Source: an uncultured Clostridia bacterium (GTDB taxonomy: Bacteria; Bacillota; Clostridia; Saccharofermentanales; Saccharofermentanaceae). Taken from it: DNA of 64,000 bases. Location: the NCBI GenBank assembly GCA_946407705.1, contig CAMJPC010000003.1, positions 62,001 through 126,000 on the forward strand, read 5' to 3'. Each line of letters starts with the position of its first letter. The stretch's first letter is position 1. The notes under the pieces were generated by a model. The model was given only the letters and a program-made list of their open reading frames with translations, did not search any database and was not told where the DNA came from. Below are positions 17,512 to 26,032 of this stretch, in pieces. The translations under genes were made by a program, and so were the position numbers.

Positions 17512-18075
17512 TTACATTACCTTTTCTACGCTGGAGTCAAGTTCGGCCAATACCTTAACGATGAATTCCTTAGGCTGTGAAGAGCTGTCTTCGATCCATC
17601 TGGTAAGGATCGCGATGCAGCCCTGGGAACGGTAGCTTGTCTGATAGGACAGCTTGATGTCCTTATAGTCTGTTCCCTTTTTCTCGGATTCGATCGTCTG
17701 AAGGAGGCCTTCAAGAAGCTTCTCGAATCTTGCTCTTAACTGGCTCGGCGCGCAAGGGCTGAAAACCATCTTAAATACGTTCTTGTTCTTATCGACATAA
17801 TCAACGAGGCTGATGAAGAAATCCTTGCTTCTCAGGTTCTGCATATTGAGAACGAGCATGCCCCATTCGATAAGGATGTCCTGCTCCATCTTGTCGTAGA
17901 GATCATAGACATCAAGGAAATGCTTATAGAAAGTAGTACGGTTGATATCCGCCGTATCGGAGATCTCCTGAACGGTAACTTTGTGAAGTTCCTTCTTGGT
18001 AAGGAGATCCATAAGCACATTGTAAATGGCTTTCCTGGTCTTAAGTGTTCTTCTGTCTGTTTTCTTTTCTTCCAT
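17512..18075 (-). CDS. TetR/AcrR family transcriptional regulator
   Basis: 187 residues from the ATG at 18075, preceded by AGAGGTGTG; a longer reading from a TTG overlapping the ABC stop lacks its own site. The N-terminal helix-turn-helix is VTVQEISDTADINRTTFYKHF, and the remainder is an all-helical ligand/dimer domain with a C-terminal part found in DhaS-like regulators. It sits between the exporter genes and the leader-peptide gene, 19 bases from the latter, so it may control the peptide or the whole run. Its operator is not obvious. Confidence 0.88.
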   Translation of the reverse strand: MEEKKTDRRTLKTRKAIYNVLMDLLTKKELHKVTVQEISDTADINRTTFYKHFLDVYDLYDKMEQDILIEWGMLVLNMQNLRSKDFFISLVDYVDKNKNVFKMVFSPCAPSQLRARFEKLLEGLLQTIESEKKGTDYKDIKLSYQTSYRSQGCIAILTRWIEDSSSQPKEFIVKVLAELDSSVEKVM

Positions 18076-18113
18076 GTTGTTCACACCTCTCAATAAACCT
18101 ATTTTACTATAAA

Positions 18114-20303
18114 TCAACCGTTTGTATCTAATCTCTGTCTTTCTACCAGATCGGCGAAATATCCGTTCCGTGCGATAAGCTCATCAAATGTACCGTCTTC
18201 TATTATACGACCTTCGTCGATAACGAGAATACGGTCACAGTGTTTTATCGTTGAAAGACGGTGAGCAATTACTATTCGGGTGCAGCCCATCGAATCCAGA
18301 GCCTCCGAGACCTGCTTCTGAGTTTTGTTGTCCAAAGCGCTCGTAGCCTCATCGAACATCAGTATCTTAGGCTTTGGAGCTATGGCTCTTGCTATCATGA
18401 GACGCTGGCGCTGGCCGCCCGAGATCCCTCCCTGGCCTTCAGCTATTATCGTATTCATTCCCATCGGCATCGCCCTGATGTCGTCAGCAATTCCCGCCTT
18501 CTCGGCAGCTTCCCACGCATCCTTGAGCAGAAGCCCCGGATCCGTGATCACGATGTTCGAATAGATGTCGCCCTGGAAAAGGCCTGCATCCTGCATGACG
18601 GTACCGATCTTTTTTCGGAGGGACGGGAGATCAAGAGAATTGATATCCTTGCCGTCGAAGCGGACGGATCCCTTCTCGGGTTTCTCAAATCCCAAAAGAA
18701 GCCTCATGAGAGTCGATTTGCCGCAGCCTGTCTTTCCTACTATCGCGACATACTCGCCGGGCTTTATCTTGAAAGACAGATCCTCGATGACGAGCGGGAG
18801 ATCTTCCGCGTAACGGAAAGAGATGTGATCCAGTTCGATCGCTCCCGAAAGACCGGTTACGATCTCCTTGTTATCTGATGTCTCAGGTTCAGTCTTGAGG
18901 AACGGTTCCGCCATCTCGAGTATCGGCTTGATCCTTGCAGCGGAAAGCGCAACTCCTGAAAGCTGCAGGAACGCTCCGGAAAGCATTCCGTAGGCCGCAG
19001 TAAACGCGAAATACGAAGACTGGCTGATGCCGCTCTTGATCGAGAGATAGTAGAGTACAATGTTGGATACCAGCGTGATCGCCAAATTGATGACCGAATT
19101 AAGCTTGATGAACATCGGCGGATTGTATGTCAGCTCCGCGCCCTCGGAATAAAGGCTGAGCCATTTCGCGAAAATACGCTTCTCCGCACCCGCGAGCTTG
19201 ATCTTCTGGATGCCTGTGATCATTGAATAAGACATGCCTGATTCCTTGGCTTCCTGCTCCATTATCTTCTTGTTGATCTTTATCTGTACCAAAGTCGATA
19301 CTGTCGAGAAAACAAGGGTAACGAGAACTATGATGACCGACGGTATCACAAGCATCGGCGTGTAGCTGAAAATCTGAGTCAGATAAACAAGCGATGTAAG
19401 CGACGTAAGACCCGTGCTCATTACCATTCCCATAAGGAGCGTACAAAGCTGGTTTACCGACTGTGATCTGCTCCTCAATTCACCCGCGCTGTACTGGCGG
19501 AAAAATACCGCGGGAAGCGACATGAGTCTCATCATCATTGAAGCCTGAACGGCGATCGAAGTCTTGGTGTTGAGCCTGTTCGTTATGAATCCGCTTACGC
19601 TTGTAAGGAGCTGCGTCGAGAAGGTTACGCACAGAATGCAGATTGCGATCGCCAGCAAAGCGTCAGCTCTTCCACTCTTCAGAACAGGTCCCGTAAGCGT
19701 TGCGGTAAGGCGCGGCAAAAGAAGTCCGACAAGGGAGACGGAAGCCGCGGCCGCAATGACCATGATTATGTCATTAAATGTTATGGATCTCTTCATGTAA
19801 AGAAGAAGATCGGTAATTCCGAGTCTCTTCTGAGGAAGAGGCCTGTAGAAGCATATTGCTTCAGGATCGATGAGCTTCTCGGTCGTCTTATTGAGCTTAA
19901 TGCTCCTGCCGGTCTTGGGATCGGTGAAACGGTATCCTGATACCCTTCCGGGAAGCAAAGCAACGGGGATGCCGCCGTCCTTGGTGAATCCCAGTATCGG
20001 TCCGTACGCATCCTTATACCAGCCGGGCGTAAGTTTTACGGTACGTCTCATTATTCCGTGAGGTCTCAGGCAGTAATCGAGCTGTTCTTCAGAACTCTTT
20101 ACTTCCGGAGGGAGTTCAGAAGATTTGTAGTGGTAATACTTCAGTATCTCGTCTATCGCATTCTTGGTAATGATGCGCTTGTCACTGAATTCCTCAGCGC
20201 GCTTTTGGCCCATGACGACTCCGGCGATCTTAAGGAAGGAATCGTCCAAAAGCTGCTGATCGGCTTCACGCCTGGTCTTTATCTGATTATCAAACCAGCC
20301 CAC
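18114..20303 (-). CDS. NHLP-type ABC transporter, permease/ATP-binding (no peptidase)
   Basis: 729 residues starting at a GTG with a strong AGGAGGGATATC site. The N-terminal ~150 residues are a soluble domain typical of the second ABC subunit of NHLP/NHLM bacteriocin loci (LTPGWYKDAYGPILGF, GGIPVALLPGRVSGYRFTDP). About six membrane helices follow (170-460), then an ABC ATPase with Walker A GKTGCGKST, signature ISGGQRQR, Walker B ILMFDEATSALD and the H-loop IVIAHRLST. It lies 15 bases from the C39 exporter gene. In known loci these two ABC proteins act together or in parallel to export leader peptides. Confidence 0.9.
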   Translation of the reverse strand: MGWFDNQIKTRREADQQLLDDSFLKIAGVVMGQKRAEEFSDKRIITKNAIDEILKYYHYKSSELPPEVKSSEEQLDYCLRPHGIMRRTVKLTPGWYKDAYGPILGFTKDGGIPVALLPGRVSGYRFTDPKTGRSIKLNKTTEKLIDPEAICFYRPLPQKRLGITDLLLYMKRSITFNDIIMVIAAAASVSLVGLLLPRLTATLTGPVLKSGRADALLAIAICILCVTFSTQLLTSVSGFITNRLNTKTSIAVQASMMMRLMSLPAVFFRQYSAGELRSRSQSVNQLCTLLMGMVMSTGLTSLTSLVYLTQIFSYTPMLVIPSVIIVLVTLVFSTVSTLVQIKINKKIMEQEAKESGMSYSMITGIQKIKLAGAEKRIFAKWLSLYSEGAELTYNPPMFIKLNSVINLAITLVSNIVLYYLSIKSGISQSSYFAFTAAYGMLSGAFLQLSGVALSAARIKPILEMAEPFLKTEPETSDNKEIVTGLSGAIELDHISFRYAEDLPLVIEDLSFKIKPGEYVAIVGKTGCGKSTLMRLLLGFEKPEKGSVRFDGKDINSLDLPSLRKKIGTVMQDAGLFQGDIYSNIVITDPGLLLKDAWEAAEKAGIADDIRAMPMGMNTIIAEGQGGISGGQRQRLMIARAIAPKPKILMFDEATSALDNKTQKQVSEALDSMGCTRIVIAHRLSTIKHCDRILVIDEGRIIEDGTFDELIARNGYFADLVERQRLDTNG

Positions 20304-20318
20304 GATATCCCTCCTTTC

Positions 20319-22505
20319 CTACTCGTTGGAGACAAGGTCAGCGTAAACGCCGCCATTATTCATGAGTTCATCATGAGTTCCGCGTTCCACAACTTTACCC
20401 TTGTCCAGGACTATGATCTCGTCGCAGTCTCTGACCGTTGAAAGACGGTGAGCTATTACAATGCATGTTATTCCCCTGGCCTTGATCGAATTGACGACTT
20501 CAAATTCAGTCCTCGCATCAAGTGCGCTCGTCGCTTCATCAAGGATGATTATCGACGGATCTTGAGCCAGAACACGCGCGATCTCCATACGCTGCTTCTG
20601 GCCGCCTGAGAGGTCTCTGCCGCCGCTCGTAAGCTTATGCTGGTAGCCGCCGGGCTTTCTCATAATGTCGTCATGGATAGCGGCATCCCTTGCGGCAAGG
20701 ATCATCTCGAAATCCTGGATCGAGTTGTCCCACATCTTAATGTTGTTTGCTATGGTATCCTCGAAAACCGTAATGTCCTGATCAACTACCGCAATGGAAC
20801 CGGTAATGACGTCACGCGGATGAGCCAATCTCGGCTTGCCGTCGAAAAGGATCTCGCCGCTCCATGGACTGTAAAGACCTGAGATGAGCTTTGAGATAGT
20901 TGATTTGCCGCAGCCCGAAGGACCGACAAGAGCTATCCTGTCACCGGGCTTCATCTTAAGCGAGAAGTCCTCAATCAGCGGTTCTTCAAGTCTTGAATAA
21001 CCGAAAGTAACGTTCTTAAGCTCGATGTTTCCTCCGAGCTTGTTCATGGTAGCTTTGTCGTCGTCTGTGACATAGGAGACATTGGCGTCTTCGGGATATT
21101 CCATGACATCCTCAACTCGCTCCATCTGGGTGCGCATTTCCTGGATCGTCTGGCCTGCATTAACGAGAAGCATCGCAGGAGCCATAAATGAAGACAGGAA
21201 GCCCTGGAACATAAGTACCGCACCGAGCGAGAACTCGCCGTTCATCGTAAACCATACGCCCAGGATGAGGACTGCGTAATTAGCCACGGTGCTGAAGAAT
21301 ACGGGGACCATGCCGAGGAAGTGATCCACCTTGGCGCTCTTTACTTCCTGTGAGTTAACGGATGCCTGGTAGCCTGCCCACTTCTGGAAGAAACCGTTTT
21401 CGGCGCCGCTCGCCTTGATCGTCTCGATCATGTCGATGCCTGAGACGGTCGTGGCCACGAGTTTGCCCGCATCACGCATCTGGACGCGGGTAACGTTTAT
21501 CCTCTTTTCTGAGATTATCTTGGACATTACCGCGTTAAGGATCAGAGCCGAAAGGCCGATCAGCGTAAGAAGCAGGTTCTGCCTGATCATCAGAACGAGA
21601 TAAAAGACCATCATCGCCGTGTTGAGAACCAAAGGCGCGAAAGTATCGACCAATGTGCCAGCGATGGAAGCGTTCATTTCGGATCTGTTCTGGATGTCAC
21701 CTGCAAGTCTCTGGGAGAAGAATTCCATAGGCATGCGGAGTACTTTCCACATGTATGACGTGTTTCCGATGACAGCCATCTTTCCGTTTATCCTGAGCGA
21801 ATAGATCGCCTGCGCCCAAGCGACTACTATCTCAATTGCCGCAAACAGTATCAGCACGGAAATGAACGGATAGAGCCAGTCCGGATTTATGCCCGTAAGC
21901 AGTCGGTCCATGAAGATCCTCGACGTAACGGAATCAACAATGCCGAACAGATAAGATATCGCGGTCGTAAGCATCACGAAAACGACTGCAGCACCGGTTC
22001 CGACAAGGCGTTTTCTTGCGAAGTCGATCGTGCTCCTTCTCTTGCCGCCGGGTTTGAATTCCTCTGAAGGGACCGGTATCAGGACGACTCCGGTAAATGA
22101 ATTGTCGAATTCCTCCCAGGGGACCTTAACTGTGCCTCTGGCAGGATCGTTGATATATGCGTATTTGCCCCTGAATCCGTTGAGAACGACAAAGTGGTTC
22201 ATGTTCCAATGGATTATGCACGGGAACTGACCATCCTCCCTCAGTGATTCGGGACCCATGGAATATGCTTTTACGTCAAAGCCGTAATGCTGCGCAGCTT
22301 TATAGATATTCTTTGCCTTGGAACCGTCACGCGATACGCCGCAGTCGATCCTGACCTGTTCCAGCGGTACCCACTTGCCGTAGTAAGCCATTACCATGGC
22401 AAGCGCAGCAGCTCCGCACTCGAGAGCTTCGAGCTGGAGCACCACGGGAACTTTTGCTACGCCTTTTGTCAGCGTGGGTTTAACCTTTCTGCTGCCTGAT
22501 GACAT
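20319..22505 (-). CDS. NHLP-type C39 peptidase/permease/ATPase exporter
   Basis: 728 residues. Residues ~15-140 are a C39 peptidase with catalytic C30 (LEALECGAAAL), H104 (NMNHFVVL) and D120 (INDPARG), and the oxyanion Gln at 24. Six membrane helices follow (about 165-470), then an ABC ATPase with GPSGCGKST, LSGGQKQR and IIILDEATSALD. C39 exporters cut after GG in the leader and extrude the core through the membrane. The catalytic triad is intact. The ATG overlaps the stop of the short accessory gene by one base (TGATG). The adjacent leader protein at 17199-17492 is the natural substrate candidate. Confidence 0.94.
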   Translation of the reverse strand: MSSGSRKVKPTLTKGVAKVPVVLQLEALECGAAALAMVMAYYGKWVPLEQVRIDCGVSRDGSKAKNIYKAAQHYGFDVKAYSMGPESLREDGQFPCIIHWNMNHFVVLNGFRGKYAYINDPARGTVKVPWEEFDNSFTGVVLIPVPSEEFKPGGKRRSTIDFARKRLVGTGAAVVFVMLTTAISYLFGIVDSVTSRIFMDRLLTGINPDWLYPFISVLILFAAIEIVVAWAQAIYSLRINGKMAVIGNTSYMWKVLRMPMEFFSQRLAGDIQNRSEMNASIAGTLVDTFAPLVLNTAMMVFYLVLMIRQNLLLTLIGLSALILNAVMSKIISEKRINVTRVQMRDAGKLVATTVSGIDMIETIKASGAENGFFQKWAGYQASVNSQEVKSAKVDHFLGMVPVFFSTVANYAVLILGVWFTMNGEFSLGAVLMFQGFLSSFMAPAMLLVNAGQTIQEMRTQMERVEDVMEYPEDANVSYVTDDDKATMNKLGGNIELKNVTFGYSRLEEPLIEDFSLKMKPGDRIALVGPSGCGKSTISKLISGLYSPWSGEILFDGKPRLAHPRDVITGSIAVVDQDITVFEDTIANNIKMWDNSIQDFEMILAARDAAIHDDIMRKPGGYQHKLTSGGRDLSGGQKQRMEIARVLAQDPSIIILDEATSALDARTEFEVVNSIKARGITCIVIAHRLSTVRDCDEIIVLDKGKVVERGTHDELMNNGGVYADLVSNE

Positions 22506-22936
22506 CAGTTGTCACCTGCGCGGATAAGGAACTTGATGGGATGGGTCTGATCGGTCACTACCGTTCCGTCATACGTTCCGTCGGGAAGCGAGACTTCAGC
22601 CTTGCCGTACGCCCTTCCGTAATCATCATATTGAACTCCCGCGATCGGCACTGTCTCCGTGGACACGCGGAGCGGCATGCCCTCAGCGATATTGCCGGGA
22701 ACCTTCATGACAACGGTCGCGGTATGGTCAGACACAATAACGGATACGGGCGCAGATGTCTCGAGCGTTCCGACGCATGACCATACGATCATGCCGGCCA
22801 TAAGGACTATGACTGCGATCAACACAACCCATACTCCTGGATTCGTGACTTTAAGATAATCCGTAAGATCCTCGGGTGACGCTATCCTGTCCATCGTCTT
22901 TTTTCTGAAAAGCGCGGACTGTTCGTTATCAGACAT
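22505..22936 (-). CDS. Short NHLP-type membrane accessory protein (truncated HlyD-like)
   Basis: 143 residues. The N-terminus (RKKTMDRIASPEDLTDYLKVTNPGVWVVLIAVIVLMAGMIVW) matches the start of NHLP-system secretion proteins, with one membrane helix at ~35-57. The rest is a small beta domain ending TVVTDQTHPIKFLIRAGDN. The long coiled coil and adaptor domain of full HlyD-type fusion proteins are missing. A Gram-positive cell needs no outer-membrane bridge, so a short form is plausible as the working length. It is the second gene of the run, after the STAS gene. Confidence 0.78.
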   Translation of the reverse strand: MSDNEQSALFRKKTMDRIASPEDLTDYLKVTNPGVWVVLIAVIVLMAGMIVWSCVGTLETSAPVSVIVSDHTATVVMKVPGNIAEGMPLRVSTETVPIAGVQYDDYGRAYGKAEVSLPDGTYDGTVVTDQTHPIKFLIRAGDN

Positions 22937-22965
22937 TTTTTCCTCCCGGACTTACTTCACTTCAA

Positions 22966-23277
22966 TTACTCTTCGGGATCCCTGATGATGGTCAGAGCAC
23001 TGTCAAAACCCGTCAGCGAAAAGACATCCATGATGCTCTCGTTCGGATTGGCAACTTTCATTTCACCAACCGGAGCCATGGCTCTGGCGGCTCCGATAAG
23101 AACACGGAGACCCGCGCTGGAAATATATTCGAGTTCCTTGAGATCGATAATGAGTTCCTTTATGCCGTCAAGTGACGATGAGAGGCTTTTCTCAAGCTGG
23201 GGAGAAGTCATGGTATCGAGTCTTCCAACTACCTCTACAGTAAGCTTTGCGCCTTCTTTATTCATTCTTACGTCCAT
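22966..23277 (-). CDS. STAS domain protein heading the export run
   Basis: 103 residues, RsbV-like: VVGRLDTMTSPQLEKSLSS, LIIDLKELEYISSAGLRVLIGAARAM and GFDSALTI. The phospho-acceptor Ser is in ISSAGLR. It lies 29 bases upstream of the NHLP accessory gene on the same strand and appears to be the first gene of the run. Linking a partner-switch antagonist to a peptide exporter suggests that export is tied to the RsbU-like phosphatase network elsewhere in the window. It is more diverged than the other two STAS proteins, with an acidic C-terminal extension (RDPEE). Confidence 0.9.
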   Translation of the reverse strand: MDVRMNKEGAKLTVEVVGRLDTMTSPQLEKSLSSSLDGIKELIIDLKELEYISSAGLRVLIGAARAMAPVGEMKVANPNESIMDVFSLTGFDSALTIIRDPEE

Positions 23278-23437
23278 AATTGCGCCGTCCTCTCAATGGT
23301 TTGTGCTTTTATTATAATCTAATAATCAAGAGAATTTGTTTAATAATGGTAAAAAACCTGTTAACACGCTCCGATTGGAGCAAACACGGGCTTTTGGTCT
23401 GCTATACTTACCTAAGAGACCGTTCCGGAGGATTTTT

Positions 23438-24097
23438 ATGAGAACCGAATACAAGAACGACGTTACCATGGATCCTGCAGGCTTTGTCCTGCTTTCTGAT
23501 CATGTCCCCAACATCATCCAGGAGATAAGGTATTTCTCCACATATAACTTCATCGGCGAAAGGATCGACGGTTATGAAGAACCGTGCGCGATACTGACCG
23601 TCGAAGCCGCAAGAGCCCTCAAAGCCGTAAGCAACGAGCTTTTCGTACAGGGCTACAGGCTCAAGGTCTTTGACGCCTACCGCCCCGCCTGTGCCGTAAA
23701 ACAGTTCGTTTTATGGGGCATCGAGGACCAGGACATCAGGATGAAGCCCTATTTCTATCCGGATCTTCAGAAGCAGGATCTTTTCGCTGAAGGATATATC
23801 GCAAAGCTTTCCTCACACAGCAGGGGCAGCACCGTTGATCTTACGCTCCTTGACATGAAGACGGGCAAGGAAGTCGACATGGGCAGCCCGTTCGATCTTT
23901 TCAGTGAGAAATCACATCCTGACTACAAAGGGATCACAGACGAACAGTACGAGAACAGGATGCTCCTGCAGCATGTCATGGTAAGGAACGGTTTCGTTCC
24001 GATCGACTGCGAATGGTGGCACTTCACTTTGAAGAACGAACCTTATCCCGATACGTATTTCGGGTTCCCTGTATCTTCCCAGTATCTCAGAAGATAA
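23438..24097 (+). CDS. VanX/DdpX-type D-alanyl-D-alanine dipeptidase
   Basis: 219 residues from the ATG at 23438, which has a CCGGAGGA site; the longer upstream reading has none. The zinc site is complete: H127 and D134 in SSHSRGSTVDLTL, H195 in EWWHF, catalytic base E192, and Arg82 in YRPAC. The enzyme hydrolyses D-Ala-D-Ala, recycling peptidoglycan dipeptide. No signal peptide is seen, so it acts in the cytoplasm. No VanH/VanA/VanS/VanR genes are nearby, so a recycling role is more likely than glycopeptide resistance. Divergent from the export run. Confidence 0.92.
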   Translation: MRTEYKNDVTMDPAGFVLLSDHVPNIIQEIRYFSTYNFIGERIDGYEEPCAILTVEAARALKAVSNELFVQGYRLKVFDAYRPACAVKQFVLWGIEDQDIRMKPYFYPDLQKQDLFAEGYIAKLSSHSRGSTVDLTLLDMKTGKEVDMGSPFDLFSEKSHPDYKGITDEQYENRMLLQHVMVRNGFVPIDCEWWHFTLKNEPYPDTYFGFPVSSQYLRR

Positions 24098-25864
24098 TCA
24101 CATTGTTATCGACAAAACGTTAAGTCCGAGAAGAGTACTGTACTCCATCTTTTTACACGCCTTTCTTACGAGACGGATGCCGATGTTTGACGAAGGGTCT
24201 TCAGGATTGAAGATCGTATCAAGTTCTTTTGGATTAAAGAGTTTGCAGTTATCCTTGAATTTGATTATCAGTTCATCTGAATCCTTGGTTACGCTTATAT
24301 CAACGGTATCGCGTTTCTTTCCGGTGAAGCCGTGGCGCACGATATTGCCCGCAAGTTCCTCAACGCAAAGTCCGGAGCGGTTTGCCGTGATCTCATCAAC
24401 GCCTCTCTTCCTGCAGAAATCTATTACCGATTCAGAGATGTTCACGACCTCTTCCATGCTGTGGATCGAGATAACGAGCCTGTTATCGTCCGATACGCCG
24501 TAGTTCTTCGGATAGCAGCAGAGGTCAGGAACGGATACGGGTATTTTTTTGTTCATGATCCACGCAAGGATCAGAATGGTCACTGTAAGAAGGACGCAGC
24601 CCGCGACCTGCGCTATCCAGATGCCCGTCATGCCCCAAATGTTCGAGAAAAGGTAAGACAGTCCGATAACGTATACAATGCCGTCGCAGATAACGATGAA
24701 ATTGACTGCGAACTTGTGATCCATGCAGCGCCAGAGGTCTCTCATGCCGACGATGAACGTGGAGAAAGGTGCGTAGAACGGGAACAGGATAAAGCCCAGC
24801 ATGGTCATTGAATATACCGCGCTTGAAGGATCGTGGAAGAACAGGTTCGTCAGAGGATAAGACAATGCCGCGAAAATAACTGCCGCGCCTATAACTGCCG
24901 GAATGGCACGTCTCAGATATATCCTCATCAAAAGCTCGATCGCGCTCTTATCCTTCTCACCCGAATAGATGCTGGCGAGCGTTACCATGGCAGATGACAT
25001 TCCCGCCGGGACAGCCCAATAGATGTAACCGAAAGAATTGACCGCGGTAAACGAAGCAAGTCCGTCACTTCCCGCAAACCTGAATATGATCGCGTTGAGC
25101 AAGATTCCCCTGAATACAAGCATCAATTGCGTTCCTGCCATCGGGAATCCGTTTACTGCAATGTCTTTAAGATCCTTGATATTGAGTCCTGTGAAATCAA
25201 GGTAAAATGTTGCCTTTTTGCTCAGGAAATAGATTACCGCGATGATCACCGGAACCCAGTTGGAGACTGCAGTCGCAAGACCGAGACCGTATATTCCCAT
25301 GCCGAAGACCTTTATGAACAGCCAGTCGCATAAGGTGTTACCCGCAAACATGCCGAGGATGCCGATGTAACCCAGCTTCTCCTTCTTCTCAAGCTGCAGG
25401 AACGAAGTCAGTTGTGTACCGAGAAGGAACGGTACGATACCGCTGCTGACACCCCTGATGTAATCGGAAAGATCACCGATCAGAGGATTTGTAGAACTGG
25501 TACACATCCGCGCAGCCGCAGAAGGGAAAAACATAAATACCACGGTAGTCAAGACGCCGACGATAAGGATCGTTACCATGTCGATCGTGAATATGCTCCT
25601 GGCCTTTTTAAGGGTGTTTTCGCCGAGATATTTGCCGCAGAGGATCTGTGAACCTCCGAAAAGCAAAGCGTTTATAGTATCAAGGAATTTGGCCAGCGGG
25701 CCGTAAAGACCTGCAGCAGCCATGGCATCGGGACCGATAAGGTTGCTCGCAAACGCGCTGTCTATTATTACGCTGATGCCTCCGCACATTACCAGGAGGA
25801 TCTGTACGGGAACCATGCTGAAAAAGAGTCTTCTTGTTATCTTCTCATCGTAACGGTTGATCAT
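24098..25864 (-). CDS. MATE-type transporter fused to GHKL anti-sigma-like ATPase domain
   Basis: 588 residues from the ATG at 25864 (GAGAGGG site). Residues ~1-445 are a 12-helix MATE exporter (RRLFFSMVPVQILLVMCGG start, DAMAAAGLYGPLAKFLDTI). After a short linker, residues ~465-588 are a GHKL domain: N-box VEELAGNIVRHGF, degenerate G1 FKDNCKLFNP, G2 SNIGIRLVRKA, ending LLGLNVLSITM. MATE proteins export drugs or metabolites using ion gradients. An RsbW-like domain on the tail suggests that transport is switched by a STAS partner or that the transporter sequesters one. Its stop is adjacent to, and converges with, the dipeptidase gene. Confidence 0.88.
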   Translation of the reverse strand: MINRYDEKITRRLFFSMVPVQILLVMCGGISVIIDSAFASNLIGPDAMAAAGLYGPLAKFLDTINALLFGGSQILCGKYLGENTLKKARSIFTIDMVTILIVGVLTTVVFMFFPSAAARMCTSSTNPLIGDLSDYIRGVSSGIVPFLLGTQLTSFLQLEKKEKLGYIGILGMFAGNTLCDWLFIKVFGMGIYGLGLATAVSNWVPVIIAVIYFLSKKATFYLDFTGLNIKDLKDIAVNGFPMAGTQLMLVFRGILLNAIIFRFAGSDGLASFTAVNSFGYIYWAVPAGMSSAMVTLASIYSGEKDKSAIELLMRIYLRRAIPAVIGAAVIFAALSYPLTNLFFHDPSSAVYSMTMLGFILFPFYAPFSTFIVGMRDLWRCMDHKFAVNFIVICDGIVYVIGLSYLFSNIWGMTGIWIAQVAGCVLLTVTILILAWIMNKKIPVSVPDLCCYPKNYGVSDDNRLVISIHSMEEVVNISESVIDFCRKRGVDEITANRSGLCVEELAGNIVRHGFTGKKRDTVDISVTKDSDELIIKFKDNCKLFNPKELDTIFNPEDPSSNIGIRLVRKACKKMEYSTLLGLNVLSITM

Positions 25865-26032
25865 GTAACCCTCTCTTTTTCTGCTTAATGTCGTCAATTC
25901 AGATTCTATCCGTTTGATATCTTTCTTTCCATTCTGAATTATTAACTGTTTGTGTAATTTTGTAAAATAGCGGGACTGACGTGAAGAAAAGTAGCATAAT
26001 TAGAATGTGGATTCCTAAAAGGAGACAACCTT

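Noticed and set aside
23438..24097. Vancomycin resistance (VanX) locus
   Set aside because: Only the dipeptidase is present; no ligase, dehydrogenase or VanRS. Peptidoglycan recycling fits better.
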